Assembly: GCF_029213205.1 (NCBI RefSeq)
Contig: NZ_JARGNH010000024.1
Span: 1-45,852 of the forward strand
Direction of reading: 5' to 3'
Length of the DNA stretch: 45,852 nt
Source: Pseudooceanicola sp.
GTDB taxonomy: Bacteria > Pseudomonadota > Alphaproteobacteria > Rhodobacterales > Rhodobacteraceae
The translations under genes and the position numbers were made by a program. The notes beneath the pieces were generated by a model. The model was not told where the DNA came from and did no database searches. It saw only the letters and a program-made list of their open reading frames with translations. The number at the start of each line of letters is the position of its first letter. Position 1 is the first letter of the stretch. Shown in pieces: positions 8,826-17,048 of this stretch.

Positions 8826-9379
8826 TGCGCCCAGCGCCCCTGAGCTATCCCGAGATCACCACCGAGCGGCTGCGCCTGGTCTGCCCCGCCGCGCCGGATT
8901 TCGACGCGACCGTGGCCTATCTGATGCCCGGCGCCCGCCGCTTCATCAACCAAAACCCGGACGAGGATTCAGTCTGGTGGTCGATTGCCACCATCATCGG
9001 CCATTGGCACTTGCGCGGCTATGGCCATTTCGCGGTCATCGAAAAGGCGACCGGCATCCATGTCGGGCTGGTCGGCCCCTGGTTCCCCAAGGGCTGGCCA
9101 GAGCCGGAACTCAGCTGGCAATTGCTGGAGGGCTCCGGCGGCAAGGGGTATGCCTCCGAAGCCGCGCGCGGGGTGCTTGACTGGCTGTTTCGCGACAAGA
9201 GCTGGGCCTCCTGCATTTCTCTGGTGCAAGAGCACGACGCCCGCTCCAGTGCGCTGGTCGAACGGCTCGGCGCACGGGCCGAAGGGGTGTTCCATCACAA
9301 GATGACCGGCGACATGCGGATCTGGCGCCACCTGCCCAAGACCAAGGCCGGGCGCAAGTTGCTGGAGGGGTTGGCATGA
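8822..9379 (+). CDS. GNAT-family N-acetyltransferase (first of three)
   Basis: 185 residues from ATG 8822, overlapping the preceding stop as ATGA. It opens with the RimJ/RimL-type strand ITTERLRL, then the central acetyl-CoA region (SWQLLEGSGGKGYASEAARGVL, where the SGGKGYASEA part is the pyrophosphate-binding loop, about 118-128) and a C-terminal EHDARSSALVERLGARAEG motif. RimJ/RimL-like enzymes acetylate N-termini of ribosomal proteins or small amines. Substrate is unknown here. The two following genes are its paralogues and all three are translationally linked. Confidence 0.88.
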   Translation: MMRPAPLSYPEITTERLRLVCPAAPDFDATVAYLMPGARRFINQNPDEDSVWWSIATIIGHWHLRGYGHFAVIEKATGIHVGLVGPWFPKGWPEPELSWQLLEGSGGKGYASEAARGVLDWLFRDKSWASCISLVQEHDARSSALVERLGARAEGVFHHKMTGDMRIWRHLPKTKAGRKLLEGLA

Positions 9380-9918
9380 CATCCATTCCCGTGCTGACAA
9401 CCGAACGCCTGACCCTGCGCGGCCCCGACGCAAGTGATGTCGCGCCGATCACCACCTTTTACGCCTCTGAGCGGTCGCATTTCGTCGGCGGCCCCAAGGA
9501 TGCCGATGGGGCCTGGCGCCAGCTTGGCACCGAAATCGGCCATTGGACCCTGCGCGGCTATGGCCGCTGGATGGTCGACCTCAGCGCCACCGGGGCGACG
9601 GTTGGCATCGTCGGCCTCTGGAACCCGGTCGGCTGGCCCGAGCCGGAAATCGGCTGGGATCTGTTCGACGGGTTCGAAGGCAAGGGCTATGCGACCGAGG
9701 CCGCCGCCGCCGCCCGCGCCTATGCCTATGACGTGCTCGGCTGGTCCACCGCGATCAGCCTGGTCGCCCCGGACAACACCGGCTCTGCCGCCGTCGCCAG
9801 CCGCCTCGGCGCGGTGCTGGAATCCAGCTTTGACCACGCCAAGCTGGGCCATTTGCAGGTCTGGCGCCACCCCGGCCCGGATGATCTGGAAAACGGCGGA
9901 ATGGGGGCCTACGCATGA
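9376..9918 (+). CDS. GNAT-family N-acetyltransferase (second of three)
   Basis: 180 residues, overlapping the first GNAT gene as ATGA. The same layout is visible: start LTTERLTLRGP, a conserved IGHWTLRGYGRWMV stretch shared with both neighbours, the acetyl-CoA loop FEGKGYATEAAAAARAYA, and the C-terminal NTGSAAVASRLGAV helix. The shared GHW.LRGYG motif and the WPEPE motif mark the three as a tandem family formed by duplication. Substrate unknown; location in the ffh-rpsP run makes a ribosome-linked target possible, which is inference only. Confidence 0.88.
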   Translation: MTSIPVLTTERLTLRGPDASDVAPITTFYASERSHFVGGPKDADGAWRQLGTEIGHWTLRGYGRWMVDLSATGATVGIVGLWNPVGWPEPEIGWDLFDGFEGKGYATEAAAAARAYAYDVLGWSTAISLVAPDNTGSAAVASRLGAVLESSFDHAKLGHLQVWRHPGPDDLENGGMGAYA

Positions 9919-9974
9919 CCCCCGTCTTTACCCGCCCCTCCGCCAGCACCGGAGGCGCCGCCAATGCCGCATAA
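9915..9974 (+). CDS. Possible 19-codon linking mini-ORF
   Basis: An ATG at 9915 overlaps the second GNAT stop as ATGA and opens a 19-codon frame (MTPVFTRPSASTGGAANAA) ending TAA at 9972-9974, just past the start of the third GNAT gene at 9964. Its overlap at both ends would let ribosomes pass across the 45-bp gap. It may equally be chance. Confidence 0.15.
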   Translation: MTPVFTRPSASTGGAANAA

Positions 9975-10569
9975 ATCCATCCCGGTGATCGAGACCAAAC
10001 GCCTGGTCCTGCGCGGCCCCGAGGCCGACGATTACCCGAATTTCAAATCGACCTTCACCTCGTATCGGGCGCGGTTCATGGGCGGGCCGCTGAACCCCTA
10101 TGAGACCTGGATGCTCTATGCCGCCGAGATCGGCCATTGGCAGATCCGCGGCTATGGCATGTGGATGATCCACGACAAGCGCAGCGACAAACCGCTGGGC
10201 ATGGCCGGCGGCTGGAAACCGGCGCAATGGCCCGAGGCCGAAATCGCCTGGATCATCTGGCCGGAAACCGCAGGGCGCGGCTACGCGTTGGAGGCCACCC
10301 ATGCCGCCCGACGCTATTTCTATGACACCTTGGGCTGGGCCGGCGCGGTCAGCTACCTCGACCCGAAGAACCTCGATTCGATCCGTCTGGCCGAACGGCT
10401 GGGCGCCAAAAAAGACCCCGAGGCGGCGACGGTTGATGGCAATGACATCTGTTACCGGCATCCCGCCCCAGCGGCGCTGCGCAACAGCCAACTGGCCGAC
10501 GGCATTGCCCTGGAAATCGCCCATTACAGCGATCCGAAATACCAACCGGAGGGATACGCCCTTGACTGA
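9964..10569 (+). CDS. GNAT-family N-acetyltransferase (third of three)
   Basis: 201 residues from ATG 9964, preceded by GGAGGCG. It keeps the paralogues' features: IETKRLVLRGPEADDY at the start, IGHWQIRGYGMWM in the middle, WPEAEIAW, a glycine loop TAGRGYALEATHAA for the cofactor, and LDSIRLAERLGAKKD near the end. It has an extra C-terminal 35 residues ending in [12 protein letters not shown]. The next gene starts inside its last codons. Confidence 0.87.
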   Translation: MPHKSIPVIETKRLVLRGPEADDYPNFKSTFTSYRARFMGGPLNPYETWMLYAAEIGHWQIRGYGMWMIHDKRSDKPLGMAGGWKPAQWPEAEIAWIIWPETAGRGYALEATHAARRYFYDTLGWAGAVSYLDPKNLDSIRLAERLGAKKDPEAATVDGNDICYRHPAPAALRNSQLADGIALEIAHYSDPKYQPEGYALD

Positions 10570-10873
10570 CACTTCTGCCAACGACCCGGTCGCCCAGGCC
10601 GCCGCGCTGCTGAAAGAGCACCGCCAGAGCATCGACCGGCTGGATGCCATCCTCGTCTATACCCTGGGCGAGCGCTTCAAACACACGCAGGCCGTGGGGA
10701 AACTCAAGGCCGAACACCAGCTTCCACCGTCAGATCCCACCCGCGAAGCGGCGCAGATCGCCCGGCTAGAAGATTTGGCCGTCCGGGCCGATTTGGACCC
10801 GGAATTCGCCAAGGAATTCCTGAACTTCATCATCGCCGAAGTCATTCGGCATCACCAGAAGCACCAATCCTAG
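10562..10873 (+). CDS. Chorismate mutase (AroQ class)
   Basis: Small all-helical enzyme converting chorismate to prephenate for Phe/Tyr synthesis. 103 residues: helix 1 with [20 protein letters not shown], then [13 protein letters not shown] (catalytic Arg/Lys region of the AroQ fold) and the C-terminal [16 protein letters not shown] helix. The start is TTG 10562, supported by GGAGGG exactly 8 nt upstream; it overlaps the third GNAT gene by 8 bp. The frame upstream has no good ATG. A chorismate mutase just before rpsP is usual in this bacterial group by my recollection. Confidence 0.88.
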   Translation: MTDTSANDPVAQAAALLKEHRQSIDRLDAILVYTLGERFKHTQAVGKLKAEHQLPPSDPTREAAQIARLEDLAVRADLDPEFAKEFLNFIIAEVIRHHQKHQS

Positions 10874-10920
10874 GGCGGGGATCATCCCCCCCGAAACCGC
10901 CATTCAAAGGAGAACACCCA

Positions 10921-11301
10921 ATGGCCATGAAAATTCGTCTCGCCCGCGGCGGGTCCAAGAAACGCCCCTTCTACCGCATCGTTGCCGCCGACAGCCGGAT
11001 GCCGCGCGACGGTCGCTTCATCGAAAAGCTGGGCACCTACAATCCCTTGCTGCCCAAAGACAGCGAAGAGCGGGTGAAAATGGACATCGAGCGGGTGCAA
11101 TACTGGCTCGGCCAGGGCGCTCAGACCACCGACCGGGTTGCCCGGATGCTGGAAGCCGCCGGCGTGACCGAGAAGAAGACCCGCTCGAACCCGAAAAAAG
11201 GTGAGCCGGGCAAGGCCGCACAGGAACGCGCCGCCGCCAAGGCAGCAAAAGCCGCCGCACCTGCCGAAGACGCACCTGCCGAAGAGGCCGCCGCCGAGTA
11301 A
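10921..11301 (+). CDS. rpsP: 30S ribosomal protein S16
   Basis: Structural protein of the small ribosomal subunit. 126 residues: the S16 domain (1-80) with [18 protein letters not shown] and [14 protein letters not shown], then a long alphaproteobacterial tail rich in Ala, Lys and Glu ([19 protein letters not shown]), which makes it about 45 residues longer than the E. coli protein. AAAGGAG lies 8 nt before the ATG. It heads the rpsP-rimM-trmD-rplS set known across bacteria. Confidence 0.98.
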   Translation: MAMKIRLARGGSKKRPFYRIVAADSRMPRDGRFIEKLGTYNPLLPKDSEERVKMDIERVQYWLGQGAQTTDRVARMLEAAGVTEKKTRSNPKKGEPGKAAQERAAAKAAKAAAPAEDAPAEEAAAE

Positions 11302-11331
11302 TCGGATCGGTTGCAAAACCGGGGCCGCAGG

Positions 11332-11357
11332 ATCGGGGGACAGCACCGCCCCCCGAT
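11332..11357 (+). promoter_or_regulatory. Hairpin between rpsP and rimM
   Basis: Perfect 8-bp stem ATCGGGGG/CCCCCGAT (11332-11339 with 11350-11357) 30 bp after the rpsP stop. There is no T tract, so it may be an attenuator or mRNA-processing/stabilising hairpin instead of a full terminator. This would let rpsP be expressed above rimM and trmD. Confidence 0.35.
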
Positions 11358-11449
11358 TCCGCGCCCCGGAAAGCCTGGCGCCTGCGCGCGCCGGGCGGGA
11401 TCGCGGCCCCGGCCGCGCTCCGATTTCGACATCCAGAGCCAGCTGACCC

Positions 11450-11578
11450 ATGCGCACCCTGATCCTGATCGCAATCGCCTTTGCCGCAGGCATGGTGTAT
11501 GAACACAGCCGCGAGGCCGAGCGTTGCGTGGATCGTGCCGGGGTCCTGGCCGACCTGCTCTGCAAGGGGGGAAAATGA
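11450..11578 (+). CDS. Small single-span membrane protein, 42 residues
   Basis: ATG 11450 opens a 42-codon frame: [20 protein letters not shown], then a charged stretch with two cysteines (C27 and C38) and a KGGK end. Residues 3-15 form one hydrophobic helix, giving a bitopic or signal-anchor protein. The stop overlaps the rimM start as ATGA and the end supplies rimM's Shine-Dalgarno (AAGGGGGG), so translation is coupled. Codon bias matches real genes. It is too short for most gene finders. Function unknown. Confidence 0.6.
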   Translation: MRTLILIAIAFAAGMVYEHSREAERCVDRAGVLADLLCKGGK

Positions 11579-12078
11579 GCGAACTGGTCTGCGTCGGCGC
11601 CATCGCCGGATCCTTCGGGGTTCGCGGCGAAGTGCGGCTGAAAAGTTTCTGCGCCGAGCCCGAGGCGGTGGCCGACTATGGCCCGCTGACCTCTGAGGAT
11701 GGCACCAAGAGCTTTACCATCACCTTGACCCGGGTGATCAAAAACGGCTTTGCCGCCCAGATCAGCGGCATCGCGACCAAGGAACAGGCCGACGCGCTGA
11801 AAGGCATGCGCCTGTTCGTGCCGCGAGACCGGCTGCCCGCATTGCCGGATGATGAATATTACCACGCCGATCTGATCGGCCTGACGGTGCGCGACACCGG
11901 CGGCACCGAGCTCGGCCAGGTCAAGGCGGTGATGAATCACGGCGCCGATGACCTGCTTGAGGTGCAGATGCCCGGCAGCTCGCAGACCTTTTTCCTGCCC
12001 TTCACGCTGGCCTGTGTGCCAACCGTCGATCTGGCTGGGGGCCGGATTGTTGCCGACCCGCCCGAGGGGCTGCTCTGA
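11575..12078 (+). CDS. rimM: Ribosome maturation factor RimM
   Basis: Assists maturation of the 30S head, binding S19. 167 residues: N-terminal RimM barrel starting [21 protein letters not shown], and a PRC-barrel half with [13 protein letters not shown] and [13 protein letters not shown], ending PPEGLL. ATG 11575 overlaps the small membrane protein stop (ATGA) and follows AAGGGGGG. Placement between rpsP and trmD is the conserved arrangement. Confidence 0.96.
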   Translation: MSELVCVGAIAGSFGVRGEVRLKSFCAEPEAVADYGPLTSEDGTKSFTITLTRVIKNGFAAQISGIATKEQADALKGMRLFVPRDRLPALPDDEYYHADLIGLTVRDTGGTELGQVKAVMNHGADDLLEVQMPGSSQTFFLPFTLACVPTVDLAGGRIVADPPEGLL

Positions 12079-12869
12079 TGCGGCTGATCGTGCATGCGGG
12101 TTTCCACAAGACCGGAACCAGCAGCATCCAGCAGACCCTGGAGGCCAATCGCGCGACTCTCGCCCCGGCCTACCGGGTGATGCTCAAGGCCGACATGCCC
12201 GGCCTGACCGAGGCCGCCCGCGCCTATTCCCAGACCATGGACGAGGTCGAATGGGCCTTGTTCGTCTTTGAAGCGGCGCGGGTGTTCACCGGATTGGAGC
12301 GCAGCGATCCGCGCCCGGTCCTGATGTCGAGCGAGGATCTCTCCGGCCATATGCCATTCCGCCACGGGCAGAATGAGTATGCCGCCGCGCCGCGGCTGAT
12401 GGCCGGGCTGGCCGAAATTGGCCGCGAAAGCGGCGGTGCGTCAGATATCGATTTTCTATTCACCACCCGCGCCGCCGGACCTTGGGTGAAAAGCTGCTAT
12501 GCCCAGCATCTGCGTGCCACCCGGATCACTGACGACCTGGACAGCTATGCCGCGCGGGCGTTGCCACATGCCGACCTTGACGCGATGGTTGATCGCATCG
12601 CCGCCGCCGTGGACCCGGTGTCGGTGCATCGCGCCCGGCTTGAGGATATCGGCGCCAGGCCGCTGGGGCCGCTCGACGCGCTGCTGGATCTGGCCGGGGT
12701 CGATCCGGGCTTGCGCGCCAACCTCGCCCGCCTGCCCCCCGCCAATACCGCGATGCCGCCCGAGGTGCTGAACCAGTTGCTGGCGCTGAACCGGTCGGAT
12801 CAGGATTGGGCCGCGATCCGGGCACAGAAAAAGACTCTGGTCCGGCAGGTGCGAAAGGCCGCGCGGTGA
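12078..12869 (+). CDS. Sulfotransferase-like protein (first of two)
   Basis: 263 residues. It opens with VHAGFHKTGTSSIQ (KTGTSS at 11-16), the phosphosulfate-binding loop of PAPS-dependent sulfotransferases, followed by LMSSEDLSGHMPF and, near 135, FTTRAAGPWVKSCY, which resembles the 3'-phosphate-binding R...S motif. By family these enzymes move sulfate from PAPS to sugars or other hydroxyls; no acceptor can be read. Start overlaps the rimM stop (TGATG). Its presence inside the rimM-trmD interval is unusual, and the next gene is a paralogue, so a local duplication happened. Activity is inferred. Confidence 0.75.
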   Translation: MRLIVHAGFHKTGTSSIQQTLEANRATLAPAYRVMLKADMPGLTEAARAYSQTMDEVEWALFVFEAARVFTGLERSDPRPVLMSSEDLSGHMPFRHGQNEYAAAPRLMAGLAEIGRESGGASDIDFLFTTRAAGPWVKSCYAQHLRATRITDDLDSYAARALPHADLDAMVDRIAAAVDPVSVHRARLEDIGARPLGPLDALLDLAGVDPGLRANLARLPPANTAMPPEVLNQLLALNRSDQDWAAIRAQKKTLVRQVRKAAR

Positions 12870-13645
12870 TCCCGCGGGTGGTCATCCATGCCGGGTTTCA
12901 CAAGACCGGCACCTCCAGCATTCAGGCGGCGCTCAAGGCCAATCACCCGCGGCTGGCGGCACATGTGCAAGTCCTGCTGAAACCGCAGCTGACCGCGCTG
13001 CTGCACGCCGCACGTGGCTATTCGACCTGGCGCGACCCGCTGACCCTGGCGAAATTTACCAGCCGCGCGGAAACCCTGGTGGCCGGGCTGAGCGGACTGA
13101 AACAGCGCCCGCTGATCCTGTCGGCAGAGGAACTTTCCGGCCATATGCCGGGGCGGGCGGGCATCGACGATTACAGCGCCGCGCCGGAGCTGATGGCGGA
13201 TTTGACCGCCGCGATCCTGCGCCGGTTTCCGCGCGCCGAGATCCGCTTGGTCTATTCGACCCGCAGCGCGGAAAGCTGGCTGCGCTCGGCGCATTGGGAA
13301 CATGTGAAAAGCTCGTCCCTGACCGACGACCTCGCGACCTTTTCCGCCCGTCTGGCCGGGGCCGCCGATCTGAACGCCGCCGCCGAAACCGTAGCGGCCC
13401 GGATCGCGCCGCTGCCGGTCACCTGCCTGCCGCTGGAACGCAGCGATGATCCGGTGGCCGCGCTGCTGCAGCAGGCCGGTGTCGACCCGGCCCTCAGTGC
13501 CACGCTGACCCCGGCCAAACACCGCAACGCCGCGCGGCCCGACGCATTGGACGACCTTCTGGAAATCAACCGGACCATCGCCAACCGCGATCAACGGCGC
13601 GAATTGAAACAGGCGCGGCTGCGCCGAAAGGCACCCCAAACATGA
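12866..13645 (+). CDS. Sulfotransferase-like protein (second of two)
   Basis: 259 residues from GTG 12866, which overlaps the first copy's stop as GTGA. It repeats the hallmark VIHAGFHKTGTSSIQAALKA at its start, the LSAEELSGHMPGRAG segment and, near 130, YSTRSAESWLRSAHW in place of the 3'-phosphate motif. Overall similarity to its neighbour is clear along the whole length, pointing to tandem duplication and divergence. The trmD start overlaps its stop (ATGA), so both are locked into the ribosomal/tRNA operon. Acceptor unknown. Confidence 0.75.
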   Translation: MIPRVVIHAGFHKTGTSSIQAALKANHPRLAAHVQVLLKPQLTALLHAARGYSTWRDPLTLAKFTSRAETLVAGLSGLKQRPLILSAEELSGHMPGRAGIDDYSAAPELMADLTAAILRRFPRAEIRLVYSTRSAESWLRSAHWEHVKSSSLTDDLATFSARLAGAADLNAAAETVAARIAPLPVTCLPLERSDDPVAALLQQAGVDPALSATLTPAKHRNAARPDALDDLLEINRTIANRDQRRELKQARLRRKAPQT

Positions 13646-14442
13646 GCCTGACGAAATCGCATGGACGCAAATCCATCCGCGAAAACCTGAAACCGCAAAG
13701 CCTGATGGATGAGCCCACCAATCTGGCCGGGGTCTGGACCGCGCGGATTATCACGTTGTTTCCGCAGGCTTTTCCCGGGGTTCTAGGCGAAAGCCTGACC
13801 GGCAAGGCGCTTCAGGACGGGCTCTGGCAGCTCGACGCCATTGATCTGCGCGACTTTGGTCTGGGCAAGCACCGCAACGTCGATGACACCCCCGCTGGCG
13901 GCGGCGCCGGCATGGTGCTGCGCGCCGATGTCCTGGGTGCGGCGATCGACGAGGCGCAGTCACGCAGCCGGGGGGCGGCGCCGCTGATTTATCTGTCGCC
14001 GCGCGGGGCAAGGTTTGATCAGGCGATGGCCCGCAATCTGGCCCGCGCCGATGGCGTCACGATGATCTGCGGCCGTTTCGAGGGCGTCGATCAGCGGGTG
14101 CTGGATCAGTACAACGTGCAAGAGGTCAGCCTCGGCGATTTTGTCCTGACCGGCGGCGAAATCGCGGCACAGGCGATGATCGACGCCACCGTGCGGCTGC
14201 TGCCCGGGGTGCTGGGCAATGCCGCCTCGACCGAGGAAGAAAGCTTTGCCGACGGGCTGCTGGAACATCCGCAATTCACCAAACCTGCCGAATGGCAGGG
14301 CCGCGCCATCCCGGATGTGCTGATGTCCGGCCATCATGGCGAAATCGCCAAGTGGCGCCAGGCCCAGGCGCAGGCGATCACCGCCGCCCGGCGCCCCGAC
14401 CTCTGGGCCGCCTATCAGGCGCGGCTGAAGCGAGGCGAATAG
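13642..14442 (+). CDS. trmD: tRNA (guanine-N1)-methyltransferase TrmD
   Basis: Makes m1G37 beside the anticodon, preventing +1 frameshifting, using SAM bound in a trefoil knot. 266 residues. The canonical protein begins at about residue 31 (VWTARIITLFPQAFPGVLGE); the first 30 residues (SHGRKSIRENLKPQSLMDEP) are an extension seen in Rhodobacterales. The knot region reads MICGRFEGVDQRV and VLTGGEIAAQAMID, followed by LLEHPQFTKPAEWQG. ATGA overlap with the preceding gene fixes the start. Confidence 0.97.
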   Translation: MSLTKSHGRKSIRENLKPQSLMDEPTNLAGVWTARIITLFPQAFPGVLGESLTGKALQDGLWQLDAIDLRDFGLGKHRNVDDTPAGGGAGMVLRADVLGAAIDEAQSRSRGAAPLIYLSPRGARFDQAMARNLARADGVTMICGRFEGVDQRVLDQYNVQEVSLGDFVLTGGEIAAQAMIDATVRLLPGVLGNAASTEEESFADGLLEHPQFTKPAEWQGRAIPDVLMSGHHGEIAKWRQAQAQAITAARRPDLWAAYQARLKRGE

Positions 14443-14511
14443 ACCCGGCTTTACCGATGGCACGGCGCCCGCTAGGCATGACAGCAACATCGTGCAACGG
14501 ATCGCCACCAC

Positions 14512-15270
14512 ATGTTCTATGGAAACTTCAAAGACGGACGCGGCGAAAAATTTATTGCCGCCCTGGCGCTGTTCAAGGACATCTTTGGCGCGGTCTATGC
14601 CAATGACAACCTGATTGGCCTGCAACGCAGCACCGGGTTCCTGCAAGATCCGCGCTTCAAGGACGCGATGCGCGCCCATAGCCGCACCAAGCAAGAGGCG
14701 TCGCTGGGCTGGCGGCTGCACACCCTGTGCTGGGCCGCCGGTCAGGCGCTGAAGCTGAAGGGGGATTTCGTCGAATGCGGGGTGCTGACCGGGTTCAGCA
14801 TGGGCGTGGTGTCGGATTATGTCGATTTCGTTCAGACCGGGCGGCGGATGTATCTCTACGACACGTTCGAGGGCATTCCCGAGGCCTATAATTCCGAAGC
14901 CCGCTCAAACGCGGCGATCGAAAAGATGAACGCCGCCGGCAAGGAAACCATCTATGACATCGCCCGGCTGCGCTTTGCCGATACGCCCAATGTGCAGCTG
15001 GTGCGTGGCATCGTGCCCGACAGCTTTGCCGAGGCCTGCCCGGACCAGATCGCATTCCTGCATATCGACATGAATTCCGCCGCCTCGGAAATCGCCGCGC
15101 TTGAGGCGCTGTATGACCGGGTGGTGCCCGGCGGCTACATTGTCTTTGACGATTACGGCTGGACCGGTTACGCGGCGCAAAAACATGCCGAGGATGACTG
15201 GCTGGGCGCCCGTGGCCAGCGGGTGCTGGAATTGCCCACCGGTCAGGGACTGGTGGTCAAGCTGGGCTAG
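14512..15270 (+). CDS. TylF/MycF-family class I methyltransferase
   Basis: 252 residues related to macrocin O-methyltransferase TylF: FVECGVLTGFSMG (86-98) is the SAM-binding segment, YLYDTFEGIPE follows, then the metal-binding acidic motif HIDMN (184-188) and FDDYGW (212-217) typical of Mg2+-dependent sugar O-methyltransferases. The family methylates sugar hydroxyls in antibiotics and surface glycans. Acceptor unknown. It sits 69 bp after trmD on the same strand, between it and rplS, where related genomes often have other genes. With the two sulfotransferase-like genes it suggests a glycan-modifying set embedded in the operon; that is inference. Confidence 0.82.
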   Translation: MFYGNFKDGRGEKFIAALALFKDIFGAVYANDNLIGLQRSTGFLQDPRFKDAMRAHSRTKQEASLGWRLHTLCWAAGQALKLKGDFVECGVLTGFSMGVVSDYVDFVQTGRRMYLYDTFEGIPEAYNSEARSNAAIEKMNAAGKETIYDIARLRFADTPNVQLVRGIVPDSFAEACPDQIAFLHIDMNSAASEIAALEALYDRVVPGGYIVFDDYGWTGYAAQKHAEDDWLGARGQRVLELPTGQGLVVKLG

Positions 15271-15535
15271 GGTCTGACCCCATGGCACGGCGCTTGCGCG
15301 CCACCCGACAAAGCACTATACGCAGCCCGTCCGGGGCTTGTTCGAGTCGCCGGACCTGTCTTATTTCGCCAAGGTCTCGGGCTGCTTCGGCCCCGACGGC
15401 GGATCGGACAGGCAGATGAACAGACAAGTAGGCATGACCTCCGGCGGGCGCCAAGGCGGACCCGAAAGAAGACCAGGAGCTCTCATTCCCGCACATCTTC
15501 GCGGAGCAACCGCGAGCAGCTAGGAGTAAGGTCGA

Positions 15536-15913
15536 ATGGACCTGATCGCACAACTCGAGGCGGAACAAGTCGCCTCCCTCGGGAAGGACATTCCCGATTT
15601 CAAGGCCGGCGACACCGTGCGCGTCGGCTTTAAAGTGACCGAAGGCACCCGGTCGCGCGTCCAGAATTACGAAGGCGTCGTCATCAGCCGCAAGAACGGC
15701 CATGGCATTGCCGGATCGTTCACGGTGCGCAAGATTTCCTTTGGCGAAGGCGTCGAGCGGGTGTTCCCGCTGCATTCGACCAATATCGACAGCATCGAGG
15801 TTGTCCGCCGCGGCCGTGTCCGCCGGGCCAAGCTCTATTACCTGCGTGCGCGTCGCGGCAAATCTGCCCGGATCGCCGAGGTCACCAATTACAAACCGAA
15901 AACCACGGCATAA
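15536..15913 (+). CDS. rplS: 50S ribosomal protein L19
   Basis: Structural protein at the 30S-50S interface. 125 residues; [11 protein letters not shown], then [48 protein letters not shown] and [15 protein letters not shown] match the family over its full length. AGGAGTAAGG precedes the ATG. The 265 bp upstream hold no convincing gene; they contain a small CGCGG/CCGCG hairpin near 15506-15520, a possible leader. Confidence 0.98.
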   Translation: MDLIAQLEAEQVASLGKDIPDFKAGDTVRVGFKVTEGTRSRVQNYEGVVISRKNGHGIAGSFTVRKISFGEGVERVFPLHSTNIDSIEVVRRGRVRRAKLYYLRARRGKSARIAEVTNYKPKTTA

Positions 15914-15924
15914 GGAGCGGCGCG

Positions 15925-16146
15925 ATGAAAAAGGATATCCATCCCGAATATCACGTCATCAACGTCAAAATGACCGATGGCACCATCCTCGAAATGCGCT
16001 CGACCTGGGGCGCCGAGGGCGATCAGCTGGCACTGGACGTTGACCCGACCGTGCACCCCGCCTGGACTGGTGGCGGCACCCGCCTGACCGATGCCGGTGG
16101 CCGGGTTTCGAAGTTCAAGAACAAATACGCCGGCCTCGGCTTCTGA
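15925..16146 (+). CDS. rpmE: 50S ribosomal protein L31
   Basis: 73 residues: [20 protein letters not shown], then [20 protein letters not shown] and [16 protein letters not shown]. There are no cysteines, so this is the zinc-free (C-minus) form. It follows rplS by 11 bp and is the last gene before a strong terminator. Confidence 0.97.
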   Translation: MKKDIHPEYHVINVKMTDGTILEMRSTWGAEGDQLALDVDPTVHPAWTGGGTRLTDAGGRVSKFKNKYAGLGF

Positions 16147-16169
16147 GCCTGCCAACAGCGTATCGAACG

Positions 16170-16201
16170 AAAGGGCGCGGGAGAATTTCCCGCGCCCTTT
16201 T
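16170..16201 (+). terminator. Rho-independent terminator after rpmE
   Basis: Perfect 12-bp stem (16170-16181 with 16189-16200, AAAGGGCGCGGG/CCCGCGCCCTTT), 7-nt loop, ending in TTTT. The symmetrical A/T ends also let it act for the convergent SDR gene on the other strand. Confidence 0.9.
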
Positions 16202-16213
16202 CGCATGCCCGCG

Positions 16214-16990
16214 CTATTTCGACTGGGACTTGCCCGACACCTTCAGCAGCATCCGCCGCGGCACGAACGGCGTGACGAAGCGCAGGAAAAAGCCGAGCAT
16301 CGGGCGATCAAACGCCACCAGCTTGCCCGCCATCATCGCGTCATAGCCCTTTTGCGCGGTCACCCTGGCGCTTTTGCCGCCCGCCTTGACCATCATCGTG
16401 CCCTCCATGTCGGCGACCTTGGCAAATTCGGTCTCGACATAGCCCGGCGTCAGCACGGTGCAGGTCACGCCCTTGCCGCGCAGCTCTTCGTCCAGCGCCT
16501 GGCTGAACGAATTGACGAAGGCCTTGCTGGCGAAATAGACCGCCTGGTTCGGACCGGGCAGGAACCCGGCAGTCGATCCGACGTTGAGGATCCGGCCCGC
16601 GCCCGTCGCGACCATATCGCGCGCCACCACATGGGTCAGGCTGATCAGCGCCCGGATGTTGACGTCGTTCATCCCCAGTTCGGCGCTCAACTCGCGCTCG
16701 ATATGTTGACCATGACCGCCAAAGCCGGCGTTGTTGATCAGGGTATCGACCTTGAGCCCCGCCGTCTTGACCGTCAGGTAGAGCGCCACAGCAGCGCCCT
16801 CGACGGCCAGATCGGTGGCAAAGACATGCGCGGCGATGCCATGCGCCGCCTCGAGCTCGGCCTTCAGCGCGTTTAATTCCGCCTCGCGCCGGGCGACAAG
16901 GATAAGGTCGCCGCCACGCGCGGCATGAATCCGTGCCATTTCGCGGCCAATGCCTGAGGAGGCGCCGGTGATCAGGGCTGTGTTGGACAT
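16214..16990 (-). CDS. Short-chain dehydrogenase/reductase
   Basis: 258 residues of the classical SDR family: NAD(P)-binding TGASSGIG (8-15), NNAG (86-89), catalytic Ser139, Tyr152 and Lys156 (YFASK). An Arg pair after the second strand (LVARRE, 31-36) suggests NADP(H). A hydrophobic C-terminal region (LGFFLRFVTPFVPRRMLL) may associate with the membrane. Substrate unknown. ATG 16990 is preferred over the in-frame codon 21 bp upstream because family similarity starts here. It diverges from a TetR gene and shares two operator-like palindromes with it. Confidence 0.92.
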   Translation of the reverse strand: MSNTALITGASSGIGREMARIHAARGGDLILVARREAELNALKAELEAAHGIAAHVFATDLAVEGAAVALYLTVKTAGLKVDTLINNAGFGGHGQHIERELSAELGMNDVNIRALISLTHVVARDMVATGAGRILNVGSTAGFLPGPNQAVYFASKAFVNSFSQALDEELRGKGVTCTVLTPGYVETEFAKVADMEGTMMVKAGGKSARVTAQKGYDAMMAGKLVAFDRPMLGFFLRFVTPFVPRRMLLKVSGKSQSK

Positions 16991-17005
16991 GGGGGCTCCA
17001 CATGA

Positions 17006-17023
17006 TGTCAACGTTTGTTGACA
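17006..17023. promoter_or_regulatory. Operator-like palindrome 1 (SDR/TetR)
   Basis: TGTCAACGTTTGTTGACA: 7-bp arms TGTCAAC/GTTGACA around a 4-nt centre. It lies 15 bp upstream of the SDR start. The same arms recur at 17049-17066. It is a likely binding site for the adjacent TetR protein. Confidence 0.7.
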
Positions 17024-17048
17024 CCCAGCTAGTGTGCCCGGACCGCGC

